A DNA stretch of 64,000 bases, taken from positions 186,001 through 250,000 of the forward strand of contig NZ_AVBI01000001.1 in assembly GCF_000498475.1 (NCBI RefSeq). Reading direction: 5' to 3'. Numbering within the stretch: position 1 is the first letter of the stretch; each line of letters opens with the position of its first letter. Made by a program: the position numbers and the translations under genes. The stretch comes from Flavobacterium cauense R2A-7. GTDB lineage: Bacteria > Bacteroidota > Bacteroidia > Flavobacteriales > Flavobacteriaceae. The notes below the pieces were generated by a model. It was given only the letters and a program-made list of their open reading frames with translations, did no database searches and was not told the origin of the DNA. Below, piece after piece: positions 1 through 7,569 of the stretch.

Positions 1-1330
1 CAATGGTATAACCCCATTCTCCGAAAGAAGGTACATAAGCATGATACGCATCCACTTGCGGAAAAACTTCCATCATGGTCTTATTGATACACCAGAAAGA
101 TTTCGGCGCAAAATAAGGCGATGTCGTTTGCACCACTACAACCGCATCCTTGGAAAGAATCTGATGAAGTGTTTTGTAAAAATTAAGCGAATAGAGTTTC
201 CCTAAGCTGTAATTGGACGGATCGGGAAAATCAACGATCACAACATCATATTTCTGTTTACAACTCTTAGCCCAGATATAAGCATCCTGATTAAGGACTT
301 TTACTTTCGGGTTCGTTAAGGATTGTTTGTTTAAGTCGGTCAGGATTTTATTGGTTTTAAACAACTTTGTCATCCCTTCATCCAAATCTACCAACGTGAT
401 GGTTTTTACTTCTTTATATTTCAGAATTTCGCGAACCGCCAAACCATCACCCCCTCCCAAAACCAAAACGGTTTCGATTTTTGGAGCCATTGCCATTACG
501 GGGTGCACCAAAGCTTCGTGATAACGGTATTCGTCAGCAGAACTGAACTGCAAATTATTATTGAGGTACAAACGGTAATCACTTTTGTTGTGCGTAAGAA
601 CAATGCGTTGGTAAGGCGTTGAACTGGTATAAACAATGTTTTCGCCGTATAATTTTCCTTCTGAAAAAGACAATATGGAATCTGAAAAGATAAAGACCGT
701 AAGAAGTAGCACGAATGACCCGATGGCTTTTGCTTTTAACAAATACCCTTTTTTAAGTTCGGATTTGAGTAAAAAACACAAAACAATAGCGATACTGATA
801 TTAATCATTCCGAAGAATAACGAGGTTCGCATCACGCCCAATTGCGGCACCAAAACCAAAGGAAAAAGAATGGATGCCAACAAGGCACCGATGTAATCAA
901 AAGTAAAAACATTCGATACCAAATCACGGAACTTAACCCTGTCTTTCAAAATGTTCATCAGTAGCGGAATCTCCAATCCTACAAGGCATCCGGTAATAAA
1001 GACCAGAAAATAAAGGATAAACTGAAAATAATGAACGCTTTCAAACAGCAAGAAAAGAATTACCGAACTCAGTCCGCCAACCAATCCCACGAGAATCTCG
1101 ATTTCCACAAAAGTATTCAACATATTGCGTTGAAGAAATTTCGAGAAATAAGAACCCACCCCCATTGAAAAGAGGTAAACCCCTATAATGAAAGAGAATT
1201 GTTTAACCGAATCCCCCAAGAGATAACTCGCTAAGGTTCCGGCCACCAACTCATACACCAATCCGCAGGTCGCAATGGTAAATACTGCTAAAAGAAGTAA
1301 AAATTCGAATCTTAAAAATCGTTTACCCAT
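1..1330 (-). CDS. Membrane-anchored spermidine synthase-like aminopropyltransferase (3' end cut by window)
   Basis: The gene starts at 1330 and runs off the left edge, giving about 443 residues. The first 215 or so residues form about seven hydrophobic segments (roughly 9-30, 43-63, 76-97, 101-124, 146-165, 168-188, 203-216). A soluble spermidine-synthase fold follows: YQRIVLT, DEYRYHEALVHP, the nucleotide-binding GGGDG (about 292-296) and VIVDFPDP. The family transfers aminopropyl groups from decarboxylated S-adenosylmethionine to polyamines. The usual LDG in the substrate loop reads LNN here, so the acceptor may differ. The start overlaps the DUF350 stop by 8 bases, indicating translational coupling. 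It is the last gene seen of an operon that also carries a SpeD-like enzyme. The fold is confident; the substrate is inferred. Confidence 0.85.
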   Translation of the reverse strand, partial: MGKRFLRFEFLLLLAVFTIATCGLVYELVAGTLASYLLGDSVKQFSFIIGVYLFSMGVGSYFSKFLQRNMLNTFVEIEILVGLVGGLSSVILFLLFESVHYFQFILYFLVFITGCLVGLEIPLLMNILKDRVKFRDLVSNVFTFDYIGALLASILFPLVLVPQLGVMRTSLFFGMINISIAIVLCFLLKSELKKGYLLKAKAIGSFVLLLTVFIFSDSILSFSEGKLYGENIVYTSSTPYQRIVLTHNKSDYRLYLNNNLQFSSADEYRYHEALVHPVMAMAPKIETVLVLGGGDGLAVREILKYKEVKTITLVDLDEGMTKLFKTNKILTDLNKQSLTNPKVKVLNQDAYIWAKSCKQKYDVVIVDFPDPSNYSLGKLYSLNFYKTLHQILSKDAVVVVQTTSPYFAPKSFWCINKTMMEVFPQVDAYHAYVPSFGEWGYTI

Positions 1331-1538
1331 GAATAGCCGCACTGATTATCATGGAAATACCGATAATAAAAGCTCCAAAAACGATAGCAATGGCAATATT
1401 ATTTTTCTGTACAATTTCTTTCCAGGTATTTTCAGGTGTAATTTTTTCGATGATAAAATAGGTAATCAACAGAATAGCGATTCCTAAAAGAGAAAAAATA
1501 AGCGAATTCAGAATTGGTTTAATTGATAGAATGTCCAT
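1323..1538 (-). CDS. DUF350 family small membrane protein
   Basis: A 71-residue protein with two hydrophobic helices (about 10-28 and 47-68) separated by a charged stretch, EKITPENTWKEIV. This matches one repeat of the DUF350 (YjfL-type) family, which usually has two such pairs in longer proteins, so this is a minimal single-unit version. It lies between the small membrane gene and the spermidine-synthase-like gene and overlaps the latter by 8 bases. No catalytic residues are visible. The biochemical role of DUF350 is not established to my knowledge. The operon suggests it helps form a membrane complex with the aminopropyltransferase-like protein. Confidence 0.75.
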   Translation of the reverse strand: MDILSIKPILNSLIFSLLGIAILLITYFIIEKITPENTWKEIVQKNNIAIAIVFGAFIIGISMIISAAIHG

Positions 1539-1555
1539 AATTTATATTTTTTATA

Positions 1556-1741
1556 CTATTTATGATAAAAACGATTTACTGCAGTATGCCCTGAGGAACG
1601 ACCAGGATTATAATCTTCGGTGGATTCGCAATCGCAAATTCTGTTTCCCGAATAAGTAAAATACAGAAAAAGAAGATAGAAAAACAATCCAATCGCAATG
1701 GCGATGAAATTACTTTTTATTAGCTTAGAAATTGTATCCAT
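1556..1741 (-). CDS. Small single-pass membrane protein of the SpeD/DUF4178 operon
   Basis: A 61-residue protein with one strong membrane segment (about residues 10-31) and a short soluble tail containing a CDCES motif. I do not recognise a named family. It overlaps the end of the DUF4178 gene by 17 bases and lies 17 bases before the DUF350 gene. That placement in a tightly packed same-strand operon supports it as a real gene despite its size. The two nearby cysteines could bind metal or form a disulfide; this is speculation. It is probably a subunit of the membrane machinery encoded by its neighbours. Confidence 0.6.
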   Translation of the reverse strand: MDTISKLIKSNFIAIAIGLFFYLLFLYFTYSGNRICDCESTEDYNPGRSSGHTAVNRFYHK

Positions 1742-2969
1742 AATTATTTATCGTAAGGTGAAAACTACTTTCCGCCCATCTTTTTTGTTCGAAATACACA
1801 GCGTAATAATACAATGCTATCGTTAAAATACCCATAAACAGAATAGGCATCCAAACGTTCCACAGGGAAGGTTGGTTCCAAACGGCAGTTACTTTTATAA
1901 AATTATTCGCCTTATCTTCCGGTGCTTTTAAAGGGGTTATCACCAAATGATACTTGCCCGCATTAACCCCACAGATATTAAACTCTTCATTAGTATCTCC
2001 CTCCGTCCAATGTTCTCCTTCTGTATAGCCATGATAATACTCGATATCCTTATTCGCATACACTTCCTCACTTGTGTTTTCGTTCACCAAAGCTACCTGA
2101 AGATTCGCCCATGAATTATCAACATCCGAACGCGTAGAAACCGTTAATGGTGCCGAACCTCCCTCCAGTACAAAAGAAGGACTTACAAATGATTTATCGT
2201 TATACTGATCAAAAGTTAATGATTCGCTTAAAACTATTTGTTGTTCTTTATCATTATAGATATACAGGTGGGAACACAAAATCAACACAGCCATTGCACA
2301 CATAATAATGGCAAAATTCCGAATGTCTATCAAAAAAGGCTGCACCAGACCAATTCCTGTTTTCAAAGGTACTCTTTGCATGGAAAAAGCCTTTTTAATT
2401 TCATTTACCGAAATATGTTCGCCAAAAAAAACCGACTCCTGATCTCCTAAACTTTCAAAAGAAATAATATACGGTGGCTGAATATATTCTATAAGGTGGA
2501 TTTTTTTTACCGGAATAACAAAATCAAAATAACCTTGTGCAGCTACAATTTCAGTGTCCGTATAATCATAAAGATTCATACGAATGTCGTTGTGAGTTAA
2601 AAACCTTGGATGATTATCAACCTCATAACGGTCTTCAATCTCTTTAAGTAAAATCCAATGACCGCTGGATTCCGAAAGATAGATAAAATCTCCTGTTTTA
2701 CTCTCTAAAATATATTCATCCCAATAGTAACTACCGTAGGCTTTTTTCGTTAAAATTCCTGTAACCGTATATTCTACTCCACGCAGCACCCCTTTCTGTC
2801 CCACGTTCATTCCCACCAAAGGTCTTCTATGCTTAAAACTCCTTTGAGCACGAAGCCCGTCATTAGCCATAACATAGAGGTTCTGACAATTCGGACACAC
2901 AAACGTCTTAACTTCAAAATTAACATGCACATCTGTTGTTACATCACAGTGATAACAAGGAACCTTCAT
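1725..2969 (-). CDS. DUF4178 domain membrane protein with zinc-ribbon N-terminus
   Basis: A 414-residue protein. It begins with a CYHC...CPNC zinc-ribbon-like pair (residues about 5-8 and 25-28). A beta-rich DUF4178-type domain follows (about 50-190) with the pattern GVEYTVTGIL...YILESKTGDF...SGHW. Two predicted membrane segments (about 220-240 and 375-393) flank a non-cytoplasmic beta domain containing EHWTEGDTNEEF. DUF4178 genes recur beside SpeD-like, DUF350 and spermidine-synthase-like genes, as here, but no activity is established to my knowledge. The gene follows speD by only 3 bases. The architecture suggests a membrane protein with a cytosolic sensor or binding domain and a periplasmic domain. 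Confidence 0.75.
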   Translation of the reverse strand: MKVPCYHCDVTTDVHVNFEVKTFVCPNCQNLYVMANDGLRAQRSFKHRRPLVGMNVGQKGVLRGVEYTVTGILTKKAYGSYYWDEYILESKTGDFIYLSESSGHWILLKEIEDRYEVDNHPRFLTHNDIRMNLYDYTDTEIVAAQGYFDFVIPVKKIHLIEYIQPPYIISFESLGDQESVFFGEHISVNEIKKAFSMQRVPLKTGIGLVQPFLIDIRNFAIIMCAMAVLILCSHLYIYNDKEQQIVLSESLTFDQYNDKSFVSPSFVLEGGSAPLTVSTRSDVDNSWANLQVALVNENTSEEVYANKDIEYYHGYTEGEHWTEGDTNEEFNICGVNAGKYHLVITPLKAPEDKANNFIKVTAVWNQPSLWNVWMPILFMGILTIALYYYAVYFEQKRWAESSFHLTINNYGYNF

Positions 2970-2972
2970 AGT

Positions 2973-3335
2973 TTATCTGTTAATTTCAAAATCTTTAATA
3001 ATTACCGCACTAAAATAATCAATATAATCGTTGACTACCGCTCGTACTTTTGCCGAATTATCCTGTAAATAATTACACAGATAAACATCCAAAGTCAGTT
3101 GTTGAAATTCAGGCCAAGTGTGTATGCAAATGTGGGATTCTTTCAAACAGACAGCAATCGTAAAACTATCATTGTCGAAATCATGGGTTACTAATCCGAC
3201 TTTCTCCAAGTCAAATTTTTCAAGAATTGCGTCCGTGAATACAATAAACTGTTTGCTGTTTGTGAGTTTGTTTATATCATCAACCTGAAGCGTAACCAGT
3301 TTATGCAGACCCGGGGAATAAGAATTTGAATTCAT
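2973..3335 (-). CDS. speD: S-adenosylmethionine decarboxylase-like pyruvoyl enzyme
   Basis: A 120-residue class 1b AdoMet decarboxylase-like proenzyme. The self-cleavage and active-site block is KESHICIHTWPEF. Cleavage is expected between Glu66 and Ser67, which would become the pyruvoyl group; His72 and Cys87 (DVYLC) match the processing and proton-donor residues of the family. The position equivalent to Ser55 of the Thermotoga enzyme is Thr59. The reaction would make decarboxylated S-adenosylmethionine, the aminopropyl donor for the spermidine-synthase-like protein of the same operon. Members of this fold have also been recruited as arginine or ornithine decarboxylases, so the substrate is not certain. 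It is the first gene of the operon. Confidence 0.8.
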   Translation of the reverse strand: MNSNSYSPGLHKLVTLQVDDINKLTNSKQFIVFTDAILEKFDLEKVGLVTHDFDNDSFTIAVCLKESHICIHTWPEFQQLTLDVYLCNYLQDNSAKVRAVVNDYIDYFSAVIIKDFEINR

Positions 3336-3404
3336 TAAAGTAGCTTGTTCTACATTTTTTTGCAGAATTACGATGGTTATACGGAGCTGTTAAAATTTTG
3401 TTAC

Positions 3405-3440
3405 AAAAAAAGCGAAGAAAAATCTTCGCTTCTGTTTTTT
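3405..3440 (-). terminator. Rho-independent terminator after ferredoxin
   Basis: Perfect 8-bp stem (agcgaaga/tcttcgct, 3411-3418 with 3423-3430) and A/T runs on both sides. It lies directly after the ferredoxin stop and would end the reductase-ferredoxin transcript before the speD operon. Confidence 0.8.
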
Positions 3441-3773
3441 TTATGCTTCCGGCGCCAATTCGACTTCCAAACCGTCAATGGCTTCGGTGATGTGAATCTG
3501 ACACCCCAGTCGGCTGTTGTCTTTTACGTTGAAGGCTTCCCAAAGCATCGCTTCCTCATCCGGATTTTTTTCCGGGAGTTCCACATCGTTTAGAACGTAA
3601 CACTGGCAAGAAGCACACATGGCCATTCCGCCACAGATTCCAATAGTTCCTTCCGGAGCCAGTTCGTAAGCACGAACCAATTCCATGATGTTCATGTTCA
3701 TATCGGTAGGCGCCTGCACTTCATGCGCAATGCCTTCCCGGTCGATAATTTTTATGGTAACGTCTTGTGACAT
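3441..3773 (-). CDS. Adrenodoxin-type 2Fe-2S ferredoxin
   Basis: A 110-residue ferredoxin. The cluster ligands are visible as C47-x5-C53-x2-C56 and C91 (LGCQI), the spacing of vertebrate-type (adrenodoxin/Isc Fdx) ferredoxins. An extra cysteine lies at 58. It carries single electrons in the cytosol and starts two bases after the ferredoxin reductase gene stops, so the reductase is its probable electron donor. The nearby NfuA-like and Mrp genes suggest a role in iron-sulfur assembly or in an oxygenase chain. A terminator follows immediately. The family call is secure; the acceptor is unknown. Confidence 0.9.
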   Translation of the reverse strand: MSQDVTIKIIDREGIAHEVQAPTDMNMNIMELVRAYELAPEGTIGICGGMAMCASCQCYVLNDVELPEKNPDEEAMLWEAFNVKDNSRLGCQIHITEAIDGLEVELAPEA

Positions 3774-3775
3774 AT

Positions 3776-4834
3776 TTAATCGATTGATTTTACTACTGCT
3801 TTTTCGGCTTCTTTTCGACTTCCGTCAAAGCCATCGATTCCGGAAACCGTAGTGTATTTCAATACATATTTTTTTCCCGGATTGATGCGGTTGTAGACAC
3901 TCTGACACATTAAGGTTGCTTCGTGGAAGCCACACAAAATCAGTTTTAATTTCCCAGGATAAGTATTCACATCGCCAATGGCATAAATCCCTTCAATATT
4001 GGTCTGGTAATCCAAGGCGTTGTTTACTTTGATGGCGTTCTTTTCGATTTCCAGTCCCCAATTCGCAATAGGACCCAATTTTGGGGTCAACCCGAAAAGC
4101 GGTATGAAATAATCGGTCACTACATTCATGCGGGCGCCGTTGACTTCAATATCCACCGACTCAATGCGCTCCGAACCTTTAAAACCAATCACTTCACCCG
4201 GAGTAATCATCTTGATTTTTCCGGCCGATTTCAATTCCTGTACTTTTTCCACAGAATCCAAAGCACCGCGGAACTCGTTTCTGCGGTGTACCAAAGTTAC
4301 CTCTGAAGCCACATTGGAAAGGAAAATACTCCAATCCAGCGCCGAATCGCCTCCTCCGGAAATCACCACTTTTTTGCCTCTGAATTTTTCGGGATCTTTT
4401 ACGAAATATTCCACGCCACGGTCTTCCTGTTCGTAGAATTCCAAATCTTTTAAAATAGGTTTTCTCGGTTCGAAACTTCCCAAACCACCAGCAATGGCAA
4501 CTGCTTTCGCTTTATGTGCCGTTCCTTTGTTTGTGGTTACGATAAATGTTCCGTCGTCGAGTTTATCAATTTTTTCGGCAATTTCACCCAAGGTAAATCC
4601 GGGTTGGAATTGCTTGATTTGTTCCATCAGATTGTCGATAAGTTCGCCGGCACCTACTGAGGGATAACCTGGAATATCGAAAATCGGTTTTTTGGGATAT
4701 AATTCGGTTAACTGTCCGCCGGGTTGTGGCAAACCGTCAATGATATGGCATTTTAATTTTAAAAGTCCGGCTTCAAAAACGGCAAAAAGTCCTGTTGGAC
4801 CCGCACCGATAATTACTATGTCTGTTTCAATCAT
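3776..4834 (-). CDS. Ferredoxin/flavodoxin-NADP reductase, thioredoxin-reductase type
   Basis: A 352-residue flavoprotein with an FAD-binding GAGPTG at residues 10-15, a PQPGGQL motif near 37-43, a second dinucleotide site (ISGGGDSALDW, about 158-168) and the C-terminal YAIGDV motif. It lacks the CxxC redox pair of true thioredoxin reductases, which places it in the YumC-like ferredoxin-NADP reductase group. It would pass electrons from NADPH to the 2Fe-2S ferredoxin encoded 2 bases downstream. Length and motif order are typical. Upstream lies a dispersed repeat element and no clear promoter consensus. Confidence 0.9.
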   Translation of the reverse strand: MIETDIVIIGAGPTGLFAVFEAGLLKLKCHIIDGLPQPGGQLTELYPKKPIFDIPGYPSVGAGELIDNLMEQIKQFQPGFTLGEIAEKIDKLDDGTFIVTTNKGTAHKAKAVAIAGGLGSFEPRKPILKDLEFYEQEDRGVEYFVKDPEKFRGKKVVISGGGDSALDWSIFLSNVASEVTLVHRRNEFRGALDSVEKVQELKSAGKIKMITPGEVIGFKGSERIESVDIEVNGARMNVVTDYFIPLFGLTPKLGPIANWGLEIEKNAIKVNNALDYQTNIEGIYAIGDVNTYPGKLKLILCGFHEATLMCQSVYNRINPGKKYVLKYTTVSGIDGFDGSRKEAEKAVVKSID

Positions 4835-4920
4835 TATTTTAAAGTTGCTGAGTGACTAAGTTACTGAGGAACAAAGTTACTAAGTTGTATAATTTCCAAA
4901 CATGATTAATGTCAGGTTTT

Positions 4921-5027
4921 GCGTTAGGGATAGGAGCGGCATCCTTTTTTAAGGGGCGTTGAGGCTCTCGAAACGCCCCTTAAAAAAGATAGAGCGGATA
5001 GCCCGACCCTTGAGGAACGCCCAAAAA
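4921..5027. repeat. Dispersed intergenic hairpin element, copy A
   Basis: A perfect 17-bp stem (4944-4960 with 4972-4988) closes an 11-base loop, GAGGCTCTCGA. The flanks read gggataggagcggcatc before it and gatagagcggatagc after it. The same loop and similar flanks occur near 46633-46757 with a different stem. The element lies between the NfuA-like and ferredoxin reductase genes. The upstream bases 4850-4885 hold short tandem words of the type aagttactgag. Confidence 0.75.
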
Positions 5028-5029
5028 AA

Positions 5030-5269
5030 TTACGCTATGTTTACCACGGTTTCAATTTGTGGCGCGTATTTTTTAATCGTGGTTTCCACCCCTGCTTTCA
5101 AAGTCATCTGGTTGATTTTACAGGACGTGCAGGCACCTTCCAAACGTACTTTTACGTGCTTTCCTTCTTCGATTCCGATTAGAGTGATGTCGCCACCATC
5201 GGAATTTAAAAACGGACGGATTTCATCCAATGCTTTTTCTATCGTTAACGTAAGTTCTTCTGTATTCAT
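5030..5269 (-). CDS. NifU C-terminal-domain (Nfu-type) iron-sulfur carrier
   Basis: A 79-residue stand-alone Nfu domain. The signature is SDGGDITL near residues 23-30 and the cluster-binding C47-T-S-C50 in ACTSCKINQMTLK. Nfu proteins bind a 4Fe-4S cluster at the dimer interface through this CxxC and deliver it to target enzymes. It lies about 80 bases downstream of the Mrp gene in the same orientation, a pairing common in Bacteroidota, and both probably act in iron-sulfur delivery. The size equals the domain alone, with no A-type N-terminal domain as in E. coli NfuA. Confidence 0.9.
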   Translation of the reverse strand: MNTEELTLTIEKALDEIRPFLNSDGGDITLIGIEEGKHVKVRLEGACTSCKINQMTLKAGVETTIKKYAPQIETVVNIA

Positions 5270-5284
5270 TTTTTCAGAGTATTG

Positions 5285-5351
5285 GATGGTTGGATTGTTA
5301 GATGATTGGATTCTAAAAATTACGACTTATTTCTAACAATCTAACAATCTA
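5285..5351. repeat. Inverted low-complexity repeat between Mrp and Nfu genes
   Basis: The words ggattgttagat (about 5292-5303) and atctaacaatct (about 5339-5351, doubled) are reverse complements and could form a hairpin between the Mrp stop and the Nfu start. It may act as a terminator or RNA processing site. It resembles other short simple-sequence spacers in this window. Confidence 0.45.
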
Positions 5352-6479
5352 TTTTTTATTTACCGCAGAACAGCCTGCCATGGTGGTAATTTTAATTGCT
5401 TCGGTTGGCGGAAGGTTGTCGTTTCTTTTTACGGTTTCAGACACCACGCTTCTTGCCAATTCCTCAAAAGCAGTTTGCACTGCCGTTGCAGTTTGTAATG
5501 CTGCCGGACGACCGTAATCGCCTGCTTCACGGATACTTTGTACAATCGGCACTTCACCTAAGAACGGTACACTTAAATCTTCTGCAAGATTCTTGGCGCC
5601 TTCTTTTCCGAAGATGTAATATTTGTTGTTCGGTAATTCTTCCGGAGTGAAATAGGCCATGTTTTCGATGATTCCCAATACCGGCACATTGATGCTCTCG
5701 TTTTGGAACATTGCCACGCCTTTTTTAGCATCGGCCAAAGCTACGGCCTGTGGCGTACTTACCACAACCGCTCCCGTGATAGGCAACGACTGCATAATCG
5801 ACAAATGAATGTCGCCCGTTCCCGGAGGTAAATCGACCAACATGAAATCCAATTCGCCCCAATCGGCATCGAAAATCATTTGGTTCAAGGCTTTTGCCGC
5901 CATTGGACCTCTCCAGATAACCGCCTGATCCGGACTGGTGAAGAATCCGATAGACAAAATCTCAACGCCATAACTGGTAATCGGTTTCATTTTTGATTTT
6001 CCGTCTACCTCAACTGAAATCGGTTTTGATTTTTCAACATCGAACATTATTGGCATGGAAGGACCGTAAATATCGGCATCCAAAACACCTACTTTAAAGC
6101 CCATATTGGCCAAGGTTACCGCTAAATTTGCCGTAATGGTTGATTTTCCAACACCGCCTTTTCCAGAAGAAACCGCAATAATGTTGCTGATTCCGGGAAT
6201 GGATTTCCCTTTGATTTCGGGTTTTTCAGGAGCTTCTACCTTAATATTTACCTTAACTTTTGCTTTGTCGTAGATTTTCTCATGAATGACTTTGATGATA
6301 TCCACTTCGGCACGTTTTTTAATATGCATCGCAGGAGTTGTCAATAATAAATCTACCACTACTTCATCGCCAAAAGTGATTACGTTTTGTACCGCACCGC
6401 TTTCGACCATATTTTTTCCTTCTCCTGCGATGGAAATGGTTTCCAAAGCGCCAAGAATTTCTTTTCTGTCTAATTTCAT
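5349..6479 (-). CDS. Mrp/ApbC-type P-loop iron-sulfur cluster carrier ATPase
   Basis: A 376-residue protein. Residues 1-80 form a DUF59/MIP18-like domain and the rest a Mrp/NBP35 ATPase with the deviant Walker A GKGGVGKST (about 106-114), DADIYGPSMP and LPPGTGD. The family binds and transfers 4Fe-4S clusters using ATP. The CxxC that normally follows ENM(S/A)YF is absent here: the sequence reads ENMAYFTPEELPNNK. Cluster binding, if retained, must use other ligands; a lone cysteine lies near the C-terminus (AGCSAV). A TATCTTTG promoter element lies 63 bases upstream. The NfuA-like gene follows. Confidence 0.9.
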   Translation of the reverse strand: MKLDRKEILGALETISIAGEGKNMVESGAVQNVITFGDEVVVDLLLTTPAMHIKKRAEVDIIKVIHEKIYDKAKVKVNIKVEAPEKPEIKGKSIPGISNIIAVSSGKGGVGKSTITANLAVTLANMGFKVGVLDADIYGPSMPIMFDVEKSKPISVEVDGKSKMKPITSYGVEILSIGFFTSPDQAVIWRGPMAAKALNQMIFDADWGELDFMLVDLPPGTGDIHLSIMQSLPITGAVVVSTPQAVALADAKKGVAMFQNESINVPVLGIIENMAYFTPEELPNNKYYIFGKEGAKNLAEDLSVPFLGEVPIVQSIREAGDYGRPAALQTATAVQTAFEELARSVVSETVKRNDNLPPTEAIKITTMAGCSAVNKK

Positions 6480-6542
6480 ATTATTATGGGACTACTTTAA
6501 ATCTTTCTTTTTCAGCCCTTTATTAAGACTGAATTTAGATTG

Positions 6543-6550
6543 CAAAGATA
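6543..6550 (-). promoter_or_regulatory. Promoter -7 element for the Mrp gene
   Basis: TATCTTTG on the minus strand matches the Bacteroidota TAnnTTTG -7 consensus and lies 63 bases before the Mrp start. The -33 element is not clear. Confidence 0.5.
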
Positions 6551-6605
6551 ATCTGAAAAGTTCAATAGGAAAAAGAGAAACGGGAAAAGTTTTGTGAATT
6601 ATTTA

Positions 6606-6938
6606 TTAAAATTGCACTTCCGGCTGCCAGAAATGTTTATCGAAATCCACTATCTGATTGTTTTTCACTTTCACACCTTCGCTTTCGAGCAATTGTTGCA
6701 TCAGATTGGTTCCGTCAAAATGGTGTTTTCCGGTTAACATCCCAATTCGGTTTACCACACGATGGGCCGGAATATCTTCTTTTAAATGGGAAGCATTCAT
6801 CGCCCAACCTACCATTCTTGCAGAACGGGCAGCTCCTAAAGCCTTGGCAATAGCACCATAAGACGTTACTTTGCCGTAAGGAATCTGACGGGCAACCTCA
6901 TATACTCTTTCGAAGAAATTGGCGTTATCCGCAGCCAT
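6606..6938 (-). CDS. Alkyltransferase-like (Atl) DNA-repair protein of the MGMT family
   Basis: A 110-residue protein from the ATG at 6938, which directly follows the LysE-family stop. An upstream in-frame start would add 20 residues overlapping that gene. Landmarks are IPYGKVTSYGAIA, Arg41 (the arginine finger in SARMVGWAM) and PAHRV at 57-61. The catalytic Cys of O6-alkylguanine transferases (PCHRV) is Ala58, so it cannot accept alkyl groups. Atl proteins instead bind O6-alkylguanine in DNA and direct nucleotide-excision repair. The C-terminal LLESEGV...FWQPE is typical. The gene is coupled to the exporter and trmB upstream. Confidence 0.9.
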   Translation of the reverse strand: MAADNANFFERVYEVARQIPYGKVTSYGAIAKALGAARSARMVGWAMNASHLKEDIPAHRVVNRIGMLTGKHHFDGTNLMQQLLESEGVKVKNNQIVDFDKHFWQPEVQF

Positions 6939-6939
6939 G

Positions 6940-7569
6940 TTAACTGTTGATGATTTTGAAAAGCGTAACCAGGGATATGATTCCGGTAACGGCACCAATA
7001 ATATAATTACCGTTGGTCATTAAAAACGAGGGCTTGTCTTTTTCTTTTTTCTTGAAGAATAAAATGTAGAGGTAGAAAATTAAAAACGAACCTACCACAG
7101 CCCCCAAAACGAAAAGCCAAATATAGGATTGATTAAAGAAAAACCAACCTTTTCGGGAGAACCATACGCTCAGGAAAACATAGTACGGTATTGGCAATAA
7201 ATTTAAAAACGAAAGCAGCATACCCAGAAAAAAACGACTGGTTTTACTCTTCATTTTAAGCTCTTCCTGCTGTTTCTTTTTCTTTTTTCCAGCCCAGAAA
7301 AAATAGACCGTAAGACCGGAAAAAATAAAAAGTCCGATTTCCTGTAAAAGTACAATCACATCGGGATTGCTGTCGATGAATTTAGCGAATAAAACTGCGA
7401 TATAGGTTTGAAAAACAACTGTCACGCTTGCCCCTAAAGCAAAAATAACCGCTCTGCTTCTGCCGTCAATCGCACTCACTTTTGCCGCTGTCATGTTCAG
7501 CAGTCCCGGAGGAGCAACCCCAACCGAAGCGGCTGTAAATCCTAATATAAGCGGCAAAAAGTAATTCAT
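6940..7569 (-). CDS. LysE-family membrane exporter
   Basis: A 209-residue polytopic membrane protein with about six hydrophobic segments. It has the LysE-like N-terminus GFTAASVGVAPPGLLNM and a lysine-rich cytoplasmic loop after TM3 (AGKKKKKQQ). LysE/RhtB proteins export amino acids or related solutes; the substrate cannot be read from sequence. It begins one base after the trmB stop and ends one base before the Atl start, so the three genes appear co-transcribed. Length is typical. Confidence 0.75.
   Translation of the reverse strand: MNYFLPLILGFTAASVGVAPPGLLNMTAAKVSAIDGRSRAVIFALGASVTVVFQTYIAVLFAKFIDSNPDVIVLLQEIGLFIFSGLTVYFFWAGKKKKKQQEELKMKSKTSRFFLGMLLSFLNLLPIPYYVFLSVWFSRKGWFFFNQSYIWLFVLGAVVGSFLIFYLYILFFKKKEKDKPSFLMTNGNYIIGAVTGIISLVTLFKIINS

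Noticed and set aside
3336..3440. SAM riboswitch or polyamine-responsive leader before speD
   Set aside because: The gap has only the terminator of the preceding operon and no conserved riboswitch structure that I can recognise.
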